Assembly: GCA_037157565.1 (NCBI GenBank) | Contig: JAZHRO010000050.1 | Coordinates: 42,170,001-42,234,000, forward strand | Direction of reading: 5' to 3' | DNA from: Thalassia testudinum | Taxonomy: Eukaryota; Streptophyta; Magnoliopsida; Alismatales; Hydrocharitaceae | Length of the DNA: 64,000 nucleotides | Shown: positions 13,311 through 23,693 of the stretch, in pieces | Position numbering within the stretch: the stretch's first letter is position 1 | Layout: each line of letters begins with the position of its first letter | Made by a program: the position numbers and the translations under genes | The notes under the pieces: model-generated | Seen by the model: only the letters and a program-made list of their open reading frames with translations | Told to the model about the DNA's origin: nothing | Database searches by the model: none

Positions 13311-15970
13311 CTTAGATCTGGGTCACTCAAAGCTTAATGTTTCCACAATCAACGCTTAAGATTGGGAGCTCTCATTCAATCTAACCTCTCTTGATCAGAT
13401 CTGGTTTCTATGCTTGATATCTCTCACTTCATCCCTCTATCTTTCACTCAATCTCTATTTCGATTTGTGTTGATTCATGTTGATCTCTCTTGGTCATTGG
13501 CAACCTCGATTTAGGGTTAGATTTACATGATTAACTTTTTTTTTGAGTGGTTTAGGTTACAATTAGGTGCTAGTATTTGATTTACGACTAGGGCTATAGA
13601 ATTAACTATTTTCTTATGTGATTTATGTTCTTTTATATGTAGGGGCCTTTGAGTGGAGGTGGATCTCACATAAGGGACAGTTGCAACCCTAAGCAGGTTC
13701 ATGTGTGATAGAGATTAAGGTGTCAATTGCAAATCCTCTATATAGTTTTTTAATTATTTATCGATTGTTGCCTTTCTTTTGTACTAAGGTTTTATAGCAA
13801 CTTCAAAATATATATTTGTTCTTTGAAAAAAAAAGGAATACATATTTGTTAGATTTTCAAAATATAAGTTGTAAGGCTTGATTCTCCATTTGTGATAGAG
13901 AAGATTTTATTTTGTTTTACTTGAGATATATCTTCTTTGTTATCTATGTTGTTGCTATATAGGTTTTATTTACTACAACCAATGCATGACAATTTTCTAT
14001 TTCTTTGAAGCACCTTCCTGGTATCTTAAATCAATTAGAAACCAGTATGATAAGGAACTGCAATAAATGTAGGTCTCCAATTTATTATTCTTTTGTTTAT
14101 AAATTGAAGCAAACTTATTACAATACCATGCTTTATAAAATTATGCATGACAATACTATACATATTTGCATCAACTTTCTTGTAATTGGACATGTATAGA
14201 ATTTCATTGTACGTACATTCAACTTTTTTTTTTGAAAAGGATTGATAAAAATGCATATTAAACGGCTATAATGTATAAATCCAAAACAAACTAAAAACTA
14301 ATTCTTTTTCCCATTAGTGTTTTTTTTGCTAGCAATTCTACTCTTTCATTTGGTCATAAGCTCATTCTTTTAAATTGCTAGAATAATAGAACTACTTTTT
14401 GCTTTTTGGGGAGGGGGGGGTGGAGAAGCCCAAAATTTGTAATAATTGACCCATCAACTTAACTAGTACAAAGATGTAGATTTGTAAGTTTGGAAGGCCT
14501 CTGGTTGGTCAACCTTCCTGGATCATGGATTATACTATCTGAAGGTGGCTTCTGATGGGTGTAGTAGATCATGGTGTTTGTAGGGTTTAATGCATTTGGG
14601 TATGTTTGCTTTCTTCTTTGCTTTGCTTTTTCACGCAATGTTCAACACCTATTTGTTTTGGTTTGCTTTTCTTTGCTTTGAATTTGCTAGTTCCTTCGAT
14701 CTTTGTGTCTTTTTGGTGCATATATTAATATTGATTGGATATATCGAGAGGTAAACCGGTAGATTTAAGAAGAGTGCTATGAAGGAAATAAAGGCTGGCA
14801 TTAAGATGAATTTTGGTGAAAATTCCTTTCAGTGACTTCAATTTAAAATCACCCAAAGATAAAAGAGAATGATAATGCTTTTCCTTCATTTGAAATTGGG
14901 AACATCTATAGATGTAAAGAAGCATATTACCTGTAGAATATGAATTCTCCAACACTGTAAGCCACATCGTATCTTCATTCAGTAAGAGTTGGACTACCCA
15001 TTTTGCCAATATAGCTGAAATGATGAACCCTTTTGGCTACATCATTATATTCTAGTTGTTTTTTCTCTTAAATTATATACAGCTGTTAGTTGACCAACCT
15101 TCTTCCTTCGACATTTCAAGGTTACGGATTCATTATTTTTATTTTTCCTATAGCTGGTAGTCCCTACAAAAAAAGTTACATATACTAATGGTGGAATTAT
15201 AATAACATCTAATATACATTACTATAGTTTGTAAAAAGTGTCGGTGATTCCAAATTATACACCAATATTCATAGGAGATTTTCCATTTTTGTGATTATTT
15301 TAATACTTCCATAGCCATTGCTATCGCCACCCGAAGCACAAACACACACACACTTCATCCCACCGTAGCACACACATCACCAACATAAACCCCACCCCAA
15401 ATGCCCAAATTTGACTGCAGTTACAACTCAATCTCGAAAACACGCATAAAGGAAACACACCCCTCTCCAGCGCTCTCCCTCTCCACTCCCCCCTCTGCTT
15501 CCGATGCCTCAACTCCGCCACCTCACCTCACCTCTAATGACCGAGGAGCTCTCCATCATCTCCATCGTCCTGCCTCCATCGCCCGCCCTTAAGGAGCTCT
15601 CAAGGTCGTTGCTGTCATTGTCATCATCACCCTCAGGATGCTCCCATCAAGTATGGCTCCTTCATCGTCATTGCCTCCTCCATCACCAATAAGAAGAGGT
15701 CATCTCCTATCTCCTCGTAGGACTCCCTCTTTCCTATCTCTCGCAGATCTCCCTTCCCTCCTTCTCTTAGATTTGTTGCTTGAACAAATCTCTTAGATCA
15801 TATCGTGGAAAACGTCAGATAGTATATCTCTCTCCGTTGCTCAGTTATTGGGTCTTAGATCTTATCACTTAGGTCACAGATCTCTCTCTTAGATCAAAGT
15901 CACTCAGACCTTAGGTGACTTTGACCTAATATCTCTCTCTTAGATCAAACTCACCCAGATCCTGAGGATG
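13311..15970. other. Intergenic; C/T-rich stretch at 15320-15760
   Basis: 13311-15300 is AT-rich with no visible gene. 15320-15760 is C/T-rich with short open frames that I do not recognise. It is followed by repeated TCTTAGATC wording up to the target site of the Tekay insertion at 15971-15975. The locus resumes at 26376. Confidence 0.3.
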
Positions 15971-15975
15971 GGATG
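15971..15975. repeat. Target-site duplication GGATG (left copy)
   Basis: GGATG directly abuts the LTR terminus at 15976 and is repeated at 26371-26375 directly after the other LTR. This marks a single integration event. Confidence 0.95.
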
Positions 15976-17329
15976 TGTAACGACCCGGTTCCCGAGTCCC
16001 TACGAGACACGAGAACCGGACCGACTCGACTAATCCCAAGACCCAGTCGTCCAACGAGGAAGTAACCAAAAGACAGTAAAATAAATCACATTCAGCATGA
16101 ATATAACTAACAGTAAAAAGTACAGCAGTAAGGAAAGAAACTACTACAGTAGGTACCACCACAACAGTAAAACAACATTTATCATATAACAAAAACTGCA
16201 GGTAAAGAAGGTACAGCGGAAACAAAACTACTCACTAGAACAGAAACAAAAGAAGGTACAAAGCTGTGGCAACTCTACTGGACCCTACTCGGCCCAGCGT
16301 CCTCTGCAGCCGCCGACCCTGGCTGCTCAACACCTGGTCCTGAAAAAGGTAACGAGTGTAACACGTCAGCAAAACGCTGAGTAGAGTGGCAAACTAACTA
16401 AAGGCAACAGTAGAGTGTACAGTAGCTGTTATGTTCTATTACTTCCTTTATTTACATCTTTCAATTTTTCTCACTATTTCATTTACTTCTCAAATCCTTT
16501 ACTTGATCTCGAATGTCCTCGTGGGACGATCTTGATTGCAGTCTTTTCCAACAGTAGAAGTAGCACGTGGTGCTCTCCTGGCCGGGAGAGTCCCCCGTGG
16601 TGATCCTACCCTCAGTCAACCACCCCAAGGTCACTGACAGACGTAACGGTGACTACGGCACGCGCGATAAACGCACAGGTAGCTAGCCCGTACTGGCACG
16701 CGGTCAGTCGTTTCCGTTAACGGGTGCGCCCAAAGCACAGCACGGAACCAGGGCAGAGCCCTCTCAGTAACAGGGGTCCAACCCCTCCACAGTAACCAAA
16801 CCGGGGCCTTGCCCCTCCACAGTCCGCGCACCCTCGCCTGACTACCCTGGTTTGCCCTAGTGGGCCTAACAAGTCGGTGAAGGAGGCTAGCAGAACCCCG
16901 GGGCCCGTGGGGTAGCTAGTACTCTCCTAACACTACTAGCTCTCCTCGGTACTACGTACACGAGGGCCAACAAGTCGGTACAGAGCGGCCAAGCCTAACC
17001 CCGGGTCCCTGGGGCGGCTGGCCCCACTCTGCACTAAAACAGGTACAGGTACTTCCCTTGGTACTGCGTACCCAAGAGACAGTACAACTATATCTCAGTT
17101 CCATTCCTTTTCTTTCCAGGAGTTCCACTCCTAATTCCCCGTAGGGTTCCAGCTCTTTATCTCAGAACATCATAGGTTTCACTTTCCAGATTCACGTTCT
17201 CACATTCCATGATCTCAACATGTTTCCTTGTTCATAACAGGCAGCTGTTAATTAATTTCACAGGCAGCTTATATATTCCTTTCCATTTTTCCAAGACTGC
17301 AGTAATATACATTCCACTAGTTTTTCCAT

Positions 17330-17456
17330 CCTAGGATTCATGCCATATCCTAGGATCTATCATACAATCTAGTTTTCCGGCCCTAGGATTCATGCAACAC
17401 CTAGGAGCTATCATTCCATACATTTCTCATTCCTAGGGTTCATGCAATGCCCTAGG
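17330..17456. repeat. Six CCTAGG sites in three regular pairs
   Basis: CCTAGG starts at 17330, 17349, 17382, 17400, 17432 and 17451, so spacings alternate near 19 and 32-33 bases. Each pair encloses a version of ATTCATGC and is followed by ATCTATCAT-like wording, so this is a degenerate tandem repeat of about 51 bp. The same block is seen in the other Tekay LTRs (for example 25048-25175, 31317-31445 and 54856-54980). Confidence 0.8.
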
Positions 17457-17752
17457 TTCTAGTTATGGTTCCATACTTTAACAGATTTTATTAATGCTTA
17501 AAACCACTCTACCAGGTACAACGGAAGTAATGGGGGCGTGGTCGGGAATCCCGCGTGCCTCCGCGACTCTCAAGACGGCAACCGAACGAGGTCCTATCAC
17601 AAGGATCAAACACAAGGAGTGTCTCAAAACAGTGTATAGCTACTGTAGGCGGGTAGAGGAATAAATTCTGAATCGAACGCAACTCGAATCGCGGAAAACG
17701 GAGCCCAAACGGGCCCTAAACGGGTCGAGAAAGACAATACTGTGCAAAATCA

Positions 17753-18646
17753 GACGTCTGGAACTCCTTCCAGACGTCTTAAACGGTGGATCAGAGAATT
17801 ACCTGTTCGGCTTGGTTCCCCGGACGTCCAGAAGTCTGTGGCGACGTCTCTCCTAGATCCCAGACGTCCGATGGTCTCTCCGGACGTCTGGAGGTCACTC
17901 CCGCCGTCTGGTACAACTTCCAGACGTCGGATTCGCAAAGGATGACGAATCCGAACACCTGCGCACAGCCAACCCTCCTCCCTCAGTACGGTCAGTCGAC
18001 AAAAAAAAGAAGGAGAAAGCGGAACTCACCCTTCAGACATCTGTATGATCACACAGACGTCGACCTTGCCGTCTGGATATCAGTCCAGACGTCTGATTCT
18101 GGAGATTTTTCCAGAATCAGAACCTCGCTCGGCCTCCGCTCGCGACGCCGCCCGCGTCGCACCTCGCGCGTCCGCTGCTCCGCCCGCAGCAGGTCCCTCT
18201 TCGCGACGCTCTGCGCCCCCTGCGCCCTCCGCCGGCCGGCCAAGCCGCTCCCGGCGAGCTCGCCCTCACGGCAGAGCCCTGCCCTCGCACGCCGCAGCTC
18301 CTCCGCGCCTTCTGCTGCGCCGCTGCCGCTGCGCCCTTGCGTCCGCTCGCTCCGCCCGCAGCAGGAGAGGAGGAAGATGGTGGAGACGGGAGGGGAGGCG
18401 CGCCCCCTCCCCCTTTTAACGCCGCGCGGAGAGGAGGAGAGAGACGGCCGCAGTCGCCTGCAGCCGCAGAGAAGATGCGGATCGCAGGTCTGCGCGCACA
18501 GGCGCGCAGACGAATATCCCGTGCGAGTATAACTGTTCGTCAGACGTCTGTAAACTATCCCGGACGTCTGGTCAGACGTCTGGATGTGATCCCAGACGTC
18601 TTTACAGACGTCTGGGCTACCTCCCAGACGTCTTAAAAGACGTCTG
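17753..18646. repeat. GACGTC palindrome array in the LTR
   Basis: Sixteen GACGTC hexamers occur in about 0.9 kb, usually inside CAGACGTCTG. About 0.2 would be expected by chance. They form two clusters (17753-17927 and 18541-18646) with two around 18060-18090 between them. GACGTC is the C-box core recognised by plant bZIP proteins, so a role in LTR promoter control is possible. That role is inferred. Confidence 0.85.
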
Positions 18647-18664
18647 GGGCACGAGCTCGTTACA

Positions 18665-18750
18665 ATATAACAAACTCAAAGGAAGTTTCGTCCCCGAAAC
18701 TTGCGCCAACTAGGGTGCGGAAAAAGGATGTCCAAATAACCATAACAAAC
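18665..18750 (-). promoter_or_regulatory. 3' untranslated end and polypurine-tract position, atypical
   Basis: Reading the element strand, the stop codon is followed by TTTGAGTTTGTTAT, then the block TTTCGGGGACGAAACTTCC common in Del/Tekay elements, then CTTTGAGTTTGTTAT again directly before the LTR. The G-rich polypurine tract that usually sits here is absent. The two copies of CTTTGAGTTTGTTAT are about 75 bases apart and are also present in the other copy (53600 and 53670). Confidence 0.6.
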
Positions 18751-21700
18751 TCAAAGAGGACCGAAGCCGGTCCGAAAAGACGTACCCGCGAAAAGCTCTG
18801 GGTACCGCTCCCGCATTGCCGCCTCAGGCTCCCAGGTAGCCTCCTCGTACCGCTGGCTCCTCCACAAAACCTTTACCAGGGGTACTTGCTTTCGTCTCAA
18901 CCTGCGGACGGCTCGGTCTAGGATTTGCACTGGCCGCTCGGGGTAGGTCAGGTCGTCGCTCACCTCGACGCTCTCGTGACTCAGTACGTGGCTGAGATCG
19001 GCTACGTACTTCCTGAGGTTGGACACGTGGAACACGTCGTGCACACCAGAAAGCTGCGGGGGAAGGGCAAGTCTGTAAGCAACGGGTCCAACCCGCTCCA
19101 GGACCTCGAAGGGCCCCACGAACCTCGGCGCGAGCTTCCCTCTCACCCCAAACCGCTGTAAGCCCTTCATGGGCGAAACACGAAGAAAGACGTGGTCCCC
19201 AACCTCGAACTGCACCTCTCTGCGTCTGCGATCTGCGTAGCTCTTCTGTCTGCTCCTGACAGTGCGGAGTCGTCTGTGGATCTGTTCAACTACCTCCTGA
19301 CTCTGCCGGATCAACCTGGGGCCAACCTCCCACTTGGTCCCCACCTCAACCCAACTCAAGGGTGCCGTGCATTTCCGTCCGTACAGAGCCTCGTAGGGAG
19401 CCATGCCGATGCTCGAGTGATAACTGTTGTTGTATGCAAACTCTGCCAGGGGCAGGTGTTCCTCCCAAGAGCCCCTCCAGTCTAGTACACAGGCACGCAA
19501 AAGATCCTCAAGTGTCTGTATCGTGCGTTCCGACTGTCCGTCCGTCTGGGGGTGGTAAGCCGTGCTAAACCTCAACCTCGTCCCCAAAGCCTGCTGAAAC
19601 TCAGCCCAAAACTGGGACGTAAAGCGGGTATCCCGGTCGGATACGATCTCCCGCGGAACTCCGTGTAGTCGCACCACATCACGGATATACCTCTCTGCCA
19701 ACTGTGCTGGTCCCAAAGTGACTTGGATCGGCAAGAATCGTGCCGTCTTCGTCAACCTATCCACTATTACCCAGACCGCGTCGTGTCCTCGCTGGGTAAC
19801 AGGTAAACCCACCACCAAGTCCATGGTGATGCTCTCCCACTTCCACTCTGGCACTGGAAGCGGCTGAAGCGGCCCTGCAGGCCTCTGATGCTCGGCTTTC
19901 ACCTGCTGGCACACTAAGCACTGCTGCACGAACTCACCCACATCCCGCTTCATCCCTCTCCACCAGAACTCGCGTCTCAAGTCATGGTACATTTTCGTGT
20001 TTCCGGGATGTATGGTGAATCTGGAACCGTGTGCCTCAGTCAGGAGCTCTCTCAACAGCTCCTCGTCTCTGGGGACGCACAGCCGTCCCCTCAAGTGTAA
20101 CACCTGGTCTGTGAAAGAGAAGTCCCCTGGGTCCCCTGACAGTACTCTGTCGCGCAAAGACTGCAAGTACGGATCGGCCATCTGTCCCGTGATGATGCGG
20201 TCCATCAACTCTGGTCTGGTCTGCCGTGTCACCGTCACTGCCCCACAGTATCCTCGTAACTCTAGAGGTCGCCAACTGCCCACCTCCTCCAAAAGGCTCC
20301 AACTCTGTAACTGTAGACTGGCCAAGCGTGCGGGCGCCTTACGGCTCAAGGCGTCAGCCACCACATTGGCCTTTCCCGGGTGGTAGGAGATGCTGCAGTC
20401 GTAGTCCTTCAGGAGCTCCAACCAACGTCTCTGTCTCATGTTGAGCTCCTTCTGGTCAAAAAGATATCTGAGGCTCTTGTGATCTGTAAAAATCTCGAAG
20501 GTCTCACTGTACAAGTAGTGCCTCCATGTCTTCAGCGCGAAGACAACAGCTGCCAACTCTAGGTCATGGGTAGGGTAGGTATGCTCATGGGGCTTCAGTT
20601 GCCGCGAAGCGTAAGCGACCACGTGACCCCTCTGCATGAGCACACCTCCTAACCCCTGCAAGGAAGCATCCGTGTACACGACGAACCCGCCACTACTGTC
20701 AGGAATGGTGAGCACGGGAGCCGAGGTCAACCTCTCCTTCAGCTCCAGAAAACACGCCTCACAGGCGTCTGTCCAAGTGAAAGGCACATCCTTCCGAGTC
20801 AACTGTGTCATAGGACGTGCAATCTGCGAAAACCCTCTGATGAACCGTCTGTAGTAACCTGCCAGTCCCAGGAAACTGCGAATCTCAGTGACTGAACGCG
20901 GTCTCTCCCACCTGAGCACTGCCTCGACCTTGGCGGGATCCACCGCCAGGCCGTCTCCAGAGATCACATGACCCAAAAAGGTCACCTCCCTCAACCAGAA
21001 CTCGCACTTGCTGTATTTGGCGTACAGCCTGCGTCGTCTCAGAGTGTCCAGAACCATCCGCAAGTGCTGTCCGTGCTGCGTCCGATCTCTAGAATAGATG
21101 AGTACATCATCTATGAAAACCACCACAAACTGGTCCAAGTACGGTCTGAACACCCGGTTCATCAGGTCCATGAAAGCAGCGGGGGCATTGGTCAGCCCAA
21201 ACGGCATGACCAAAAACTCGTAGTGTCCGTACCGGGTGCGGAAAGCTGTCTTGGAGACGTCGGTCTCCCTGATCCTCAACTGGTGGTATCCAGACCTCAA
21301 GTCGATCTTGGAAAACACCGTGGCACCCCGCAACTGGTCAAACAAATCGTCAATCCTCGGCAGCGGATATCGGTTCTTGATGGTGACCCTATTCAGCTGT
21401 CTGTAGTCCACACAAAGGCGTAGGGTCCCATCCTTCTTCTTCACAAACAGTACCGGGGCTCCCCAGGGAGACGCACTGGGCCTCACGAAACCCTTCTCCA
21501 AAAGGTCCTGCAACTGAGACTTGAGCTCTCGCAGCTCAAGCGGTGCCATCCTGTATGGCGCGGTGGAGATGGGGTTGGTCCCTGGTACTAGTGAGATCTC
21601 AAACTCGATCTCACGCTCGGGCGGTAGTCCTGGTAACTCGTCTGGAAACACGTCGGGGTACTCTCTGACCACCGGGATGCTCTGGAAGTCTGCCACGGGG

Positions 21701-23514
21701 CTGTGCTCTGCCACCACACAAGCTAAGAAGCCCTCACACCCCTGGCTCAAAAGTCTCGCCGCCCGAAGTGCCGAAATGCACCTGAAACCTCCGTCCACTG
21801 GCTGCCCGTGAAACTCGAAGGAAGGCAACTCCGGAATGGAGAAGACAATCTTCCTCTCAAAGCAGTCTACCAATGTGTGGTAAGCGGACAACCAATCCAT
21901 CCCCAGGATCACCCCAAAGTCCTCCATCTGTATCATAATCAGGTCAGCTGGCAGGCTGTGTCCCCCGATGCTGACCCCGCAACCCGTGTACACCTCCTCA
22001 GCTACAAACAGCTGACCACTCGGACCTCTGATTACGAACGGGTTCTCTAACAATGTATAATCCTGGTCCAAACTAACTGCGAAACTGTCTGCGACAAACG
22101 AGTGCGTAGCGCCGGAATCGAAAAGCGTGTAAATGAGTCTGCCAGAAACTGAAACCATACCTGCTACCACCGATCCCGAAGCTCTGGCGTCCCTGTGTGT
22201 TAGGGCGTTGATACGCCCCTCAGCTCTAGGTGCGGACGAAGCAGCCACACTCTGCGTCGGACGGGTAGGTGCTGGCCGGTACCCTCCTCGCGATTGCGGT
22301 CCTCCTCCTCGCGCCTGGAAACCGCGGCCTCCTGCGCGCCCTCCAGTGCTCTGCGCGGGAAGTATCTGCTGACCTCCTGCCCTAGATGGGCAGTCCCTCC
22401 TGACGTGGCCCGGCTGGCCACACTGGTAGCAGAGGGGAACCCGGCTCCCGCCCTCAGTGAGTCCCTGCTGTCGGCTAGGCGGGGGTCCGGTGCTGGCGAC
22501 TGGCCCCTGTCGAGGGCCCCCAAAGGCCAGTGATGGCCCTGCACAACGTGACGGCTCTCCTGCGGACGCCACGTGTCTCCGTTCTCGCCGGCCCTGTGAG
22601 AAGTCTGGCTGAAAGGGCCTCTTCCGCCTGCCGTCGGTCTCTCGCGCGGACGGGTTGGTCTCCTCGAACGTCATGGCTGCCTCTACCACCCTTGAAAACG
22701 TCGGTAGCTTCAGGGGTTTGACATACCCCCGGATCGCAGGCCGGAGCCCCTCGGTGAACCTCCAAAGGCGCTCCTCCTCAGTGGCTACCGCTGTCGCTGC
22801 AAAGCGGGACAGCTCCAAGAAACGCGTGCGGTACGCGCTCACGGTCATCGTCCCTTGGTGGAGAGTGTGGAACTCCCGCCTCCTCTGGTCCTGCCACGTC
22901 TGGGGAAAGTATTGCTCGCAGAAGAGGGTGACGAACTGGTCCCACGTCGGCTCGTCCCTCTCCTGTCCCCGGACCGCCCTCCACCACCGGTGTGCCGCAC
23001 TCTCCAGCTGGTACGTGGCAAAGGCCACGCGGCACTCCACCGGGGGGCGAAGGGTGTCGAAGATCTTCTCCAGCTGCTCAAGCCAGTCCTCTGCCTTGGT
23101 CGGGTCCTCATCCCCCTTGAAGGAGGGGGGCTTCAGCTTCCGGAACTGTCCGAAAAGCTCAAAGTGGTGCTGTAGGGGAGGTGCTGGTGCACCTCTAGGC
23201 GAAGGTGCCTCGTGTACAGAAGTGTCGGAGGAAGGTGGGGGCGGCAGGGGCCCATCCCCTCCCTCGTGTCCAGAGCCGCGTCCGTCGCGTGGCCCCACAG
23301 AGGACTCCCCCTCTGCAACCCCAGGAGGAGGTGCTCGGGGCGGTGGGTGGAGCTCCTCTCGTACAATATCCCGTATCAGTCTGGCGAGGTCCTGGGCCTG
23401 GATGCCAGGGAGTGGTGGCTGGTCCACCGAGACGTCAACGACAGCACGTCCACCTCGCCGACCTCGCCCTCGGCCGCGCCCGCGGCCAGTCTCGCTAGTC
23501 CCACGACGAGGCAT
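18751..23514 (-). CDS. Gag-Pol polyprotein, Tekay/Del-type chromovirus
   Basis: A single frame of 1587 codons encodes the proteins that copy and integrate the element. I start at the ATG at 23514 (MPRRGTS...), because the frame upstream of it contains no other ATG and the Arg/Gly-rich N-terminus is usual for this clade. In order it has: a Gag domain (about residues 110-290); a CCHC zinc knuckle [14 protein letters not shown] (about 362-375); an aspartic protease with FDSGATHSF (Asp about 466); a reverse transcriptase with FIDDVLIYS (Asp-Asp about 802-803); RNase H with YTDAS (Asp about 949); and an integrase with an HHCC finger and catalytic Asp 1232, Asp 1293 and Glu 1329. The last two are 35 residues apart, as required. 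A chromodomain-like tail ([16 protein letters not shown], about 1541-1575) follows. All key residues are present and no stop or frameshift is visible. Confidence 0.95.
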   Translation of the reverse strand: MPRRGTSETGRGRGRGRGRRGGRAVVDVSVDQPPLPGIQAQDLARLIRDIVREELHPPPRAPPPGVAEGESSVGPRDGRGSGHEGGDGPLPPPPSSDTSVHEAPSPRGAPAPPLQHHFELFGQFRKLKPPSFKGDEDPTKAEDWLEQLEKIFDTLRPPVECRVAFATYQLESAAHRWWRAVRGQERDEPTWDQFVTLFCEQYFPQTWQDQRRREFHTLHQGTMTVSAYRTRFLELSRFAATAVATEEERLWRFTEGLRPAIRGYVKPLKLPTFSRVVEAAMTFEETNPSARETDGRRKRPFQPDFSQGRRERRHVASAGEPSRCAGPSLAFGGPRQGPVASTGPPPSRQQGLTEGGSRVPLCYQCGQPGHVRRDCPSRAGGQQILPAQSTGGRAGGRGFQARGGGPQSRGGYRPAPTRPTQSVAASSAPRAEGRINALTHRDARASGSVVAGMVSVSGRLIYTLFDSGATHSFVADSFAVSLDQDYTLLENPFVIRGPSGQLFVAEEVYTGCGVSIGGHSLPADLIMIQMEDFGVILGMDWLSAYHTLVDCFERKIVFSIPELPSFEFHGQPVDGGFRCISALRAARLLSQGCEGFLACVVAEHSPVADFQSIPVVREYPDVFPDELPGLPPEREIEFEISLVPGTNPISTAPYRMAPLELRELKSQLQDLLEKGFVRPSASPWGAPVLFVKKKDGTLRLCVDYRQLNRVTIKNRYPLPRIDDLFDQLRGATVFSKIDLRSGYHQLRIRETDVSKTAFRTRYGHYEFLVMPFGLTNAPAAFMDLMNRVFRPYLDQFVVVFIDDVLIYSRDRTQHGQHLRMVLDTLRRRRLYAKYSKCEFWLREVTFLGHVISGDGLAVDPAKVEAVLRWERPRSVTEIRSFLGLAGYYRRFIRGFSQIARPMTQLTRKDVPFTWTDACEACFLELKERLTSAPVLTIPDSSGGFVVYTDASLQGLGGVLMQRGHVVAYASRQLKPHEHTYPTHDLELAAVVFALKTWRHYLYSETFEIFTDHKSLRYLFDQKELNMRQRRWLELLKDYDCSISYHPGKANVVADALSRKAPARLASLQLQSWSLLEEVGSWRPLELRGYCGAVTVTRQTRPELMDRIITGQMADPYLQSLRDRVLSGDPGDFSFTDQVLHLRGRLCVPRDEELLRELLTEAHGSRFTIHPGNTKMYHDLRREFWWRGMKRDVGEFVQQCLVCQQVKAEHQRPAGPLQPLPVPEWKWESITMDLVVGLPVTQRGHDAVWVIVDRLTKTARFLPIQVTLGPAQLAERYIRDVVRLHGVPREIVSDRDTRFTSQFWAEFQQALGTRLRFSTAYHPQTDGQSERTIQTLEDLLRACVLDWRGSWEEHLPLAEFAYNNSYHSSIGMAPYEALYGRKCTAPLSWVEVGTKWEVGPRLIRQSQEVVEQIHRRLRTVRSRQKSYADRRRREVQFEVGDHVFLRVSPMKGLQRFGVRGKLAPRFVGPFEVLERVGPVAYRLALPPQLSGVHDVFHVSNLRKYVADLSHVLSHESVEVSDDLTYPERPVQILDRAVRRLRRKQVPLVKVLWRSQRYEEATWEPEAAMRERYPELFAGTSFRTGFGPL

Positions 23515-23672
23515 CTCCTGCAAGGAGACGCAAAACAAAACGGAAACGTCAAAACAGACGGTACCTAACAACACTTCTAAGAGCTCATGTCAAGAGATAT
23601 GTTGTGGTGGCTACTCTAGCTATAAACATGTGAATTGGTTATTTTCCAGTCAGTTGATTCACTTCTCGGGAC

Positions 23673-23690
23673 GACCTTGCTCTGATACCA
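23673..23690 (-). other. Primer-binding site, initiator tRNA-Met
   Basis: The minus strand reads TGGTATCAGAGCAAGGTC three bases inside the 5' LTR. TGGTATCAGAGC is complementary to the 3' end of plant initiator tRNA-Met, the usual primer of chromoviruses. Confidence 0.9.
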
Positions 23691-23693
23691 TCT

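Larger units (their letters stand above)
15976..18664 (-). repeat. 3' LTR of the minus-strand Tekay element (2689 bp)
   Basis: It runs from TGTAACGACC to TCGTTACA on the plus strand. Compared with the 5' LTR it has an extra 12 bases at about 18571-18582 (GTCAGACGTCTG). It holds 16 GACGTC palindromes between 17753 and 18646, six CCTAGG sites at 17330-17456 and a GC-rich block at 18110-18500. On the minus strand GTTAAAAGG at about 18412-18420 could be a TATA box. The last 26 bases of the array (18623-18648) form a 12-bp perfect stem close to the terminus. Confidence 0.95.

Noticed and set aside
17786..18532. Long Arg/Pro/Ser-rich frames within the Tekay LTRs (also at 25504-26250, 30193-30830, 53643-54528)
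   Set aside because: They lie in the GC-rich part of the LTR, overlap on both strands, and differ between LTR copies without preserving a protein.
17740..18650. CRISPR-like array suggested by the repeated CAGACGTCTG
   Set aside because: Spacing is irregular, the units are short palindromes, the sequence is inside plant LTRs, and there are no cas-like genes.
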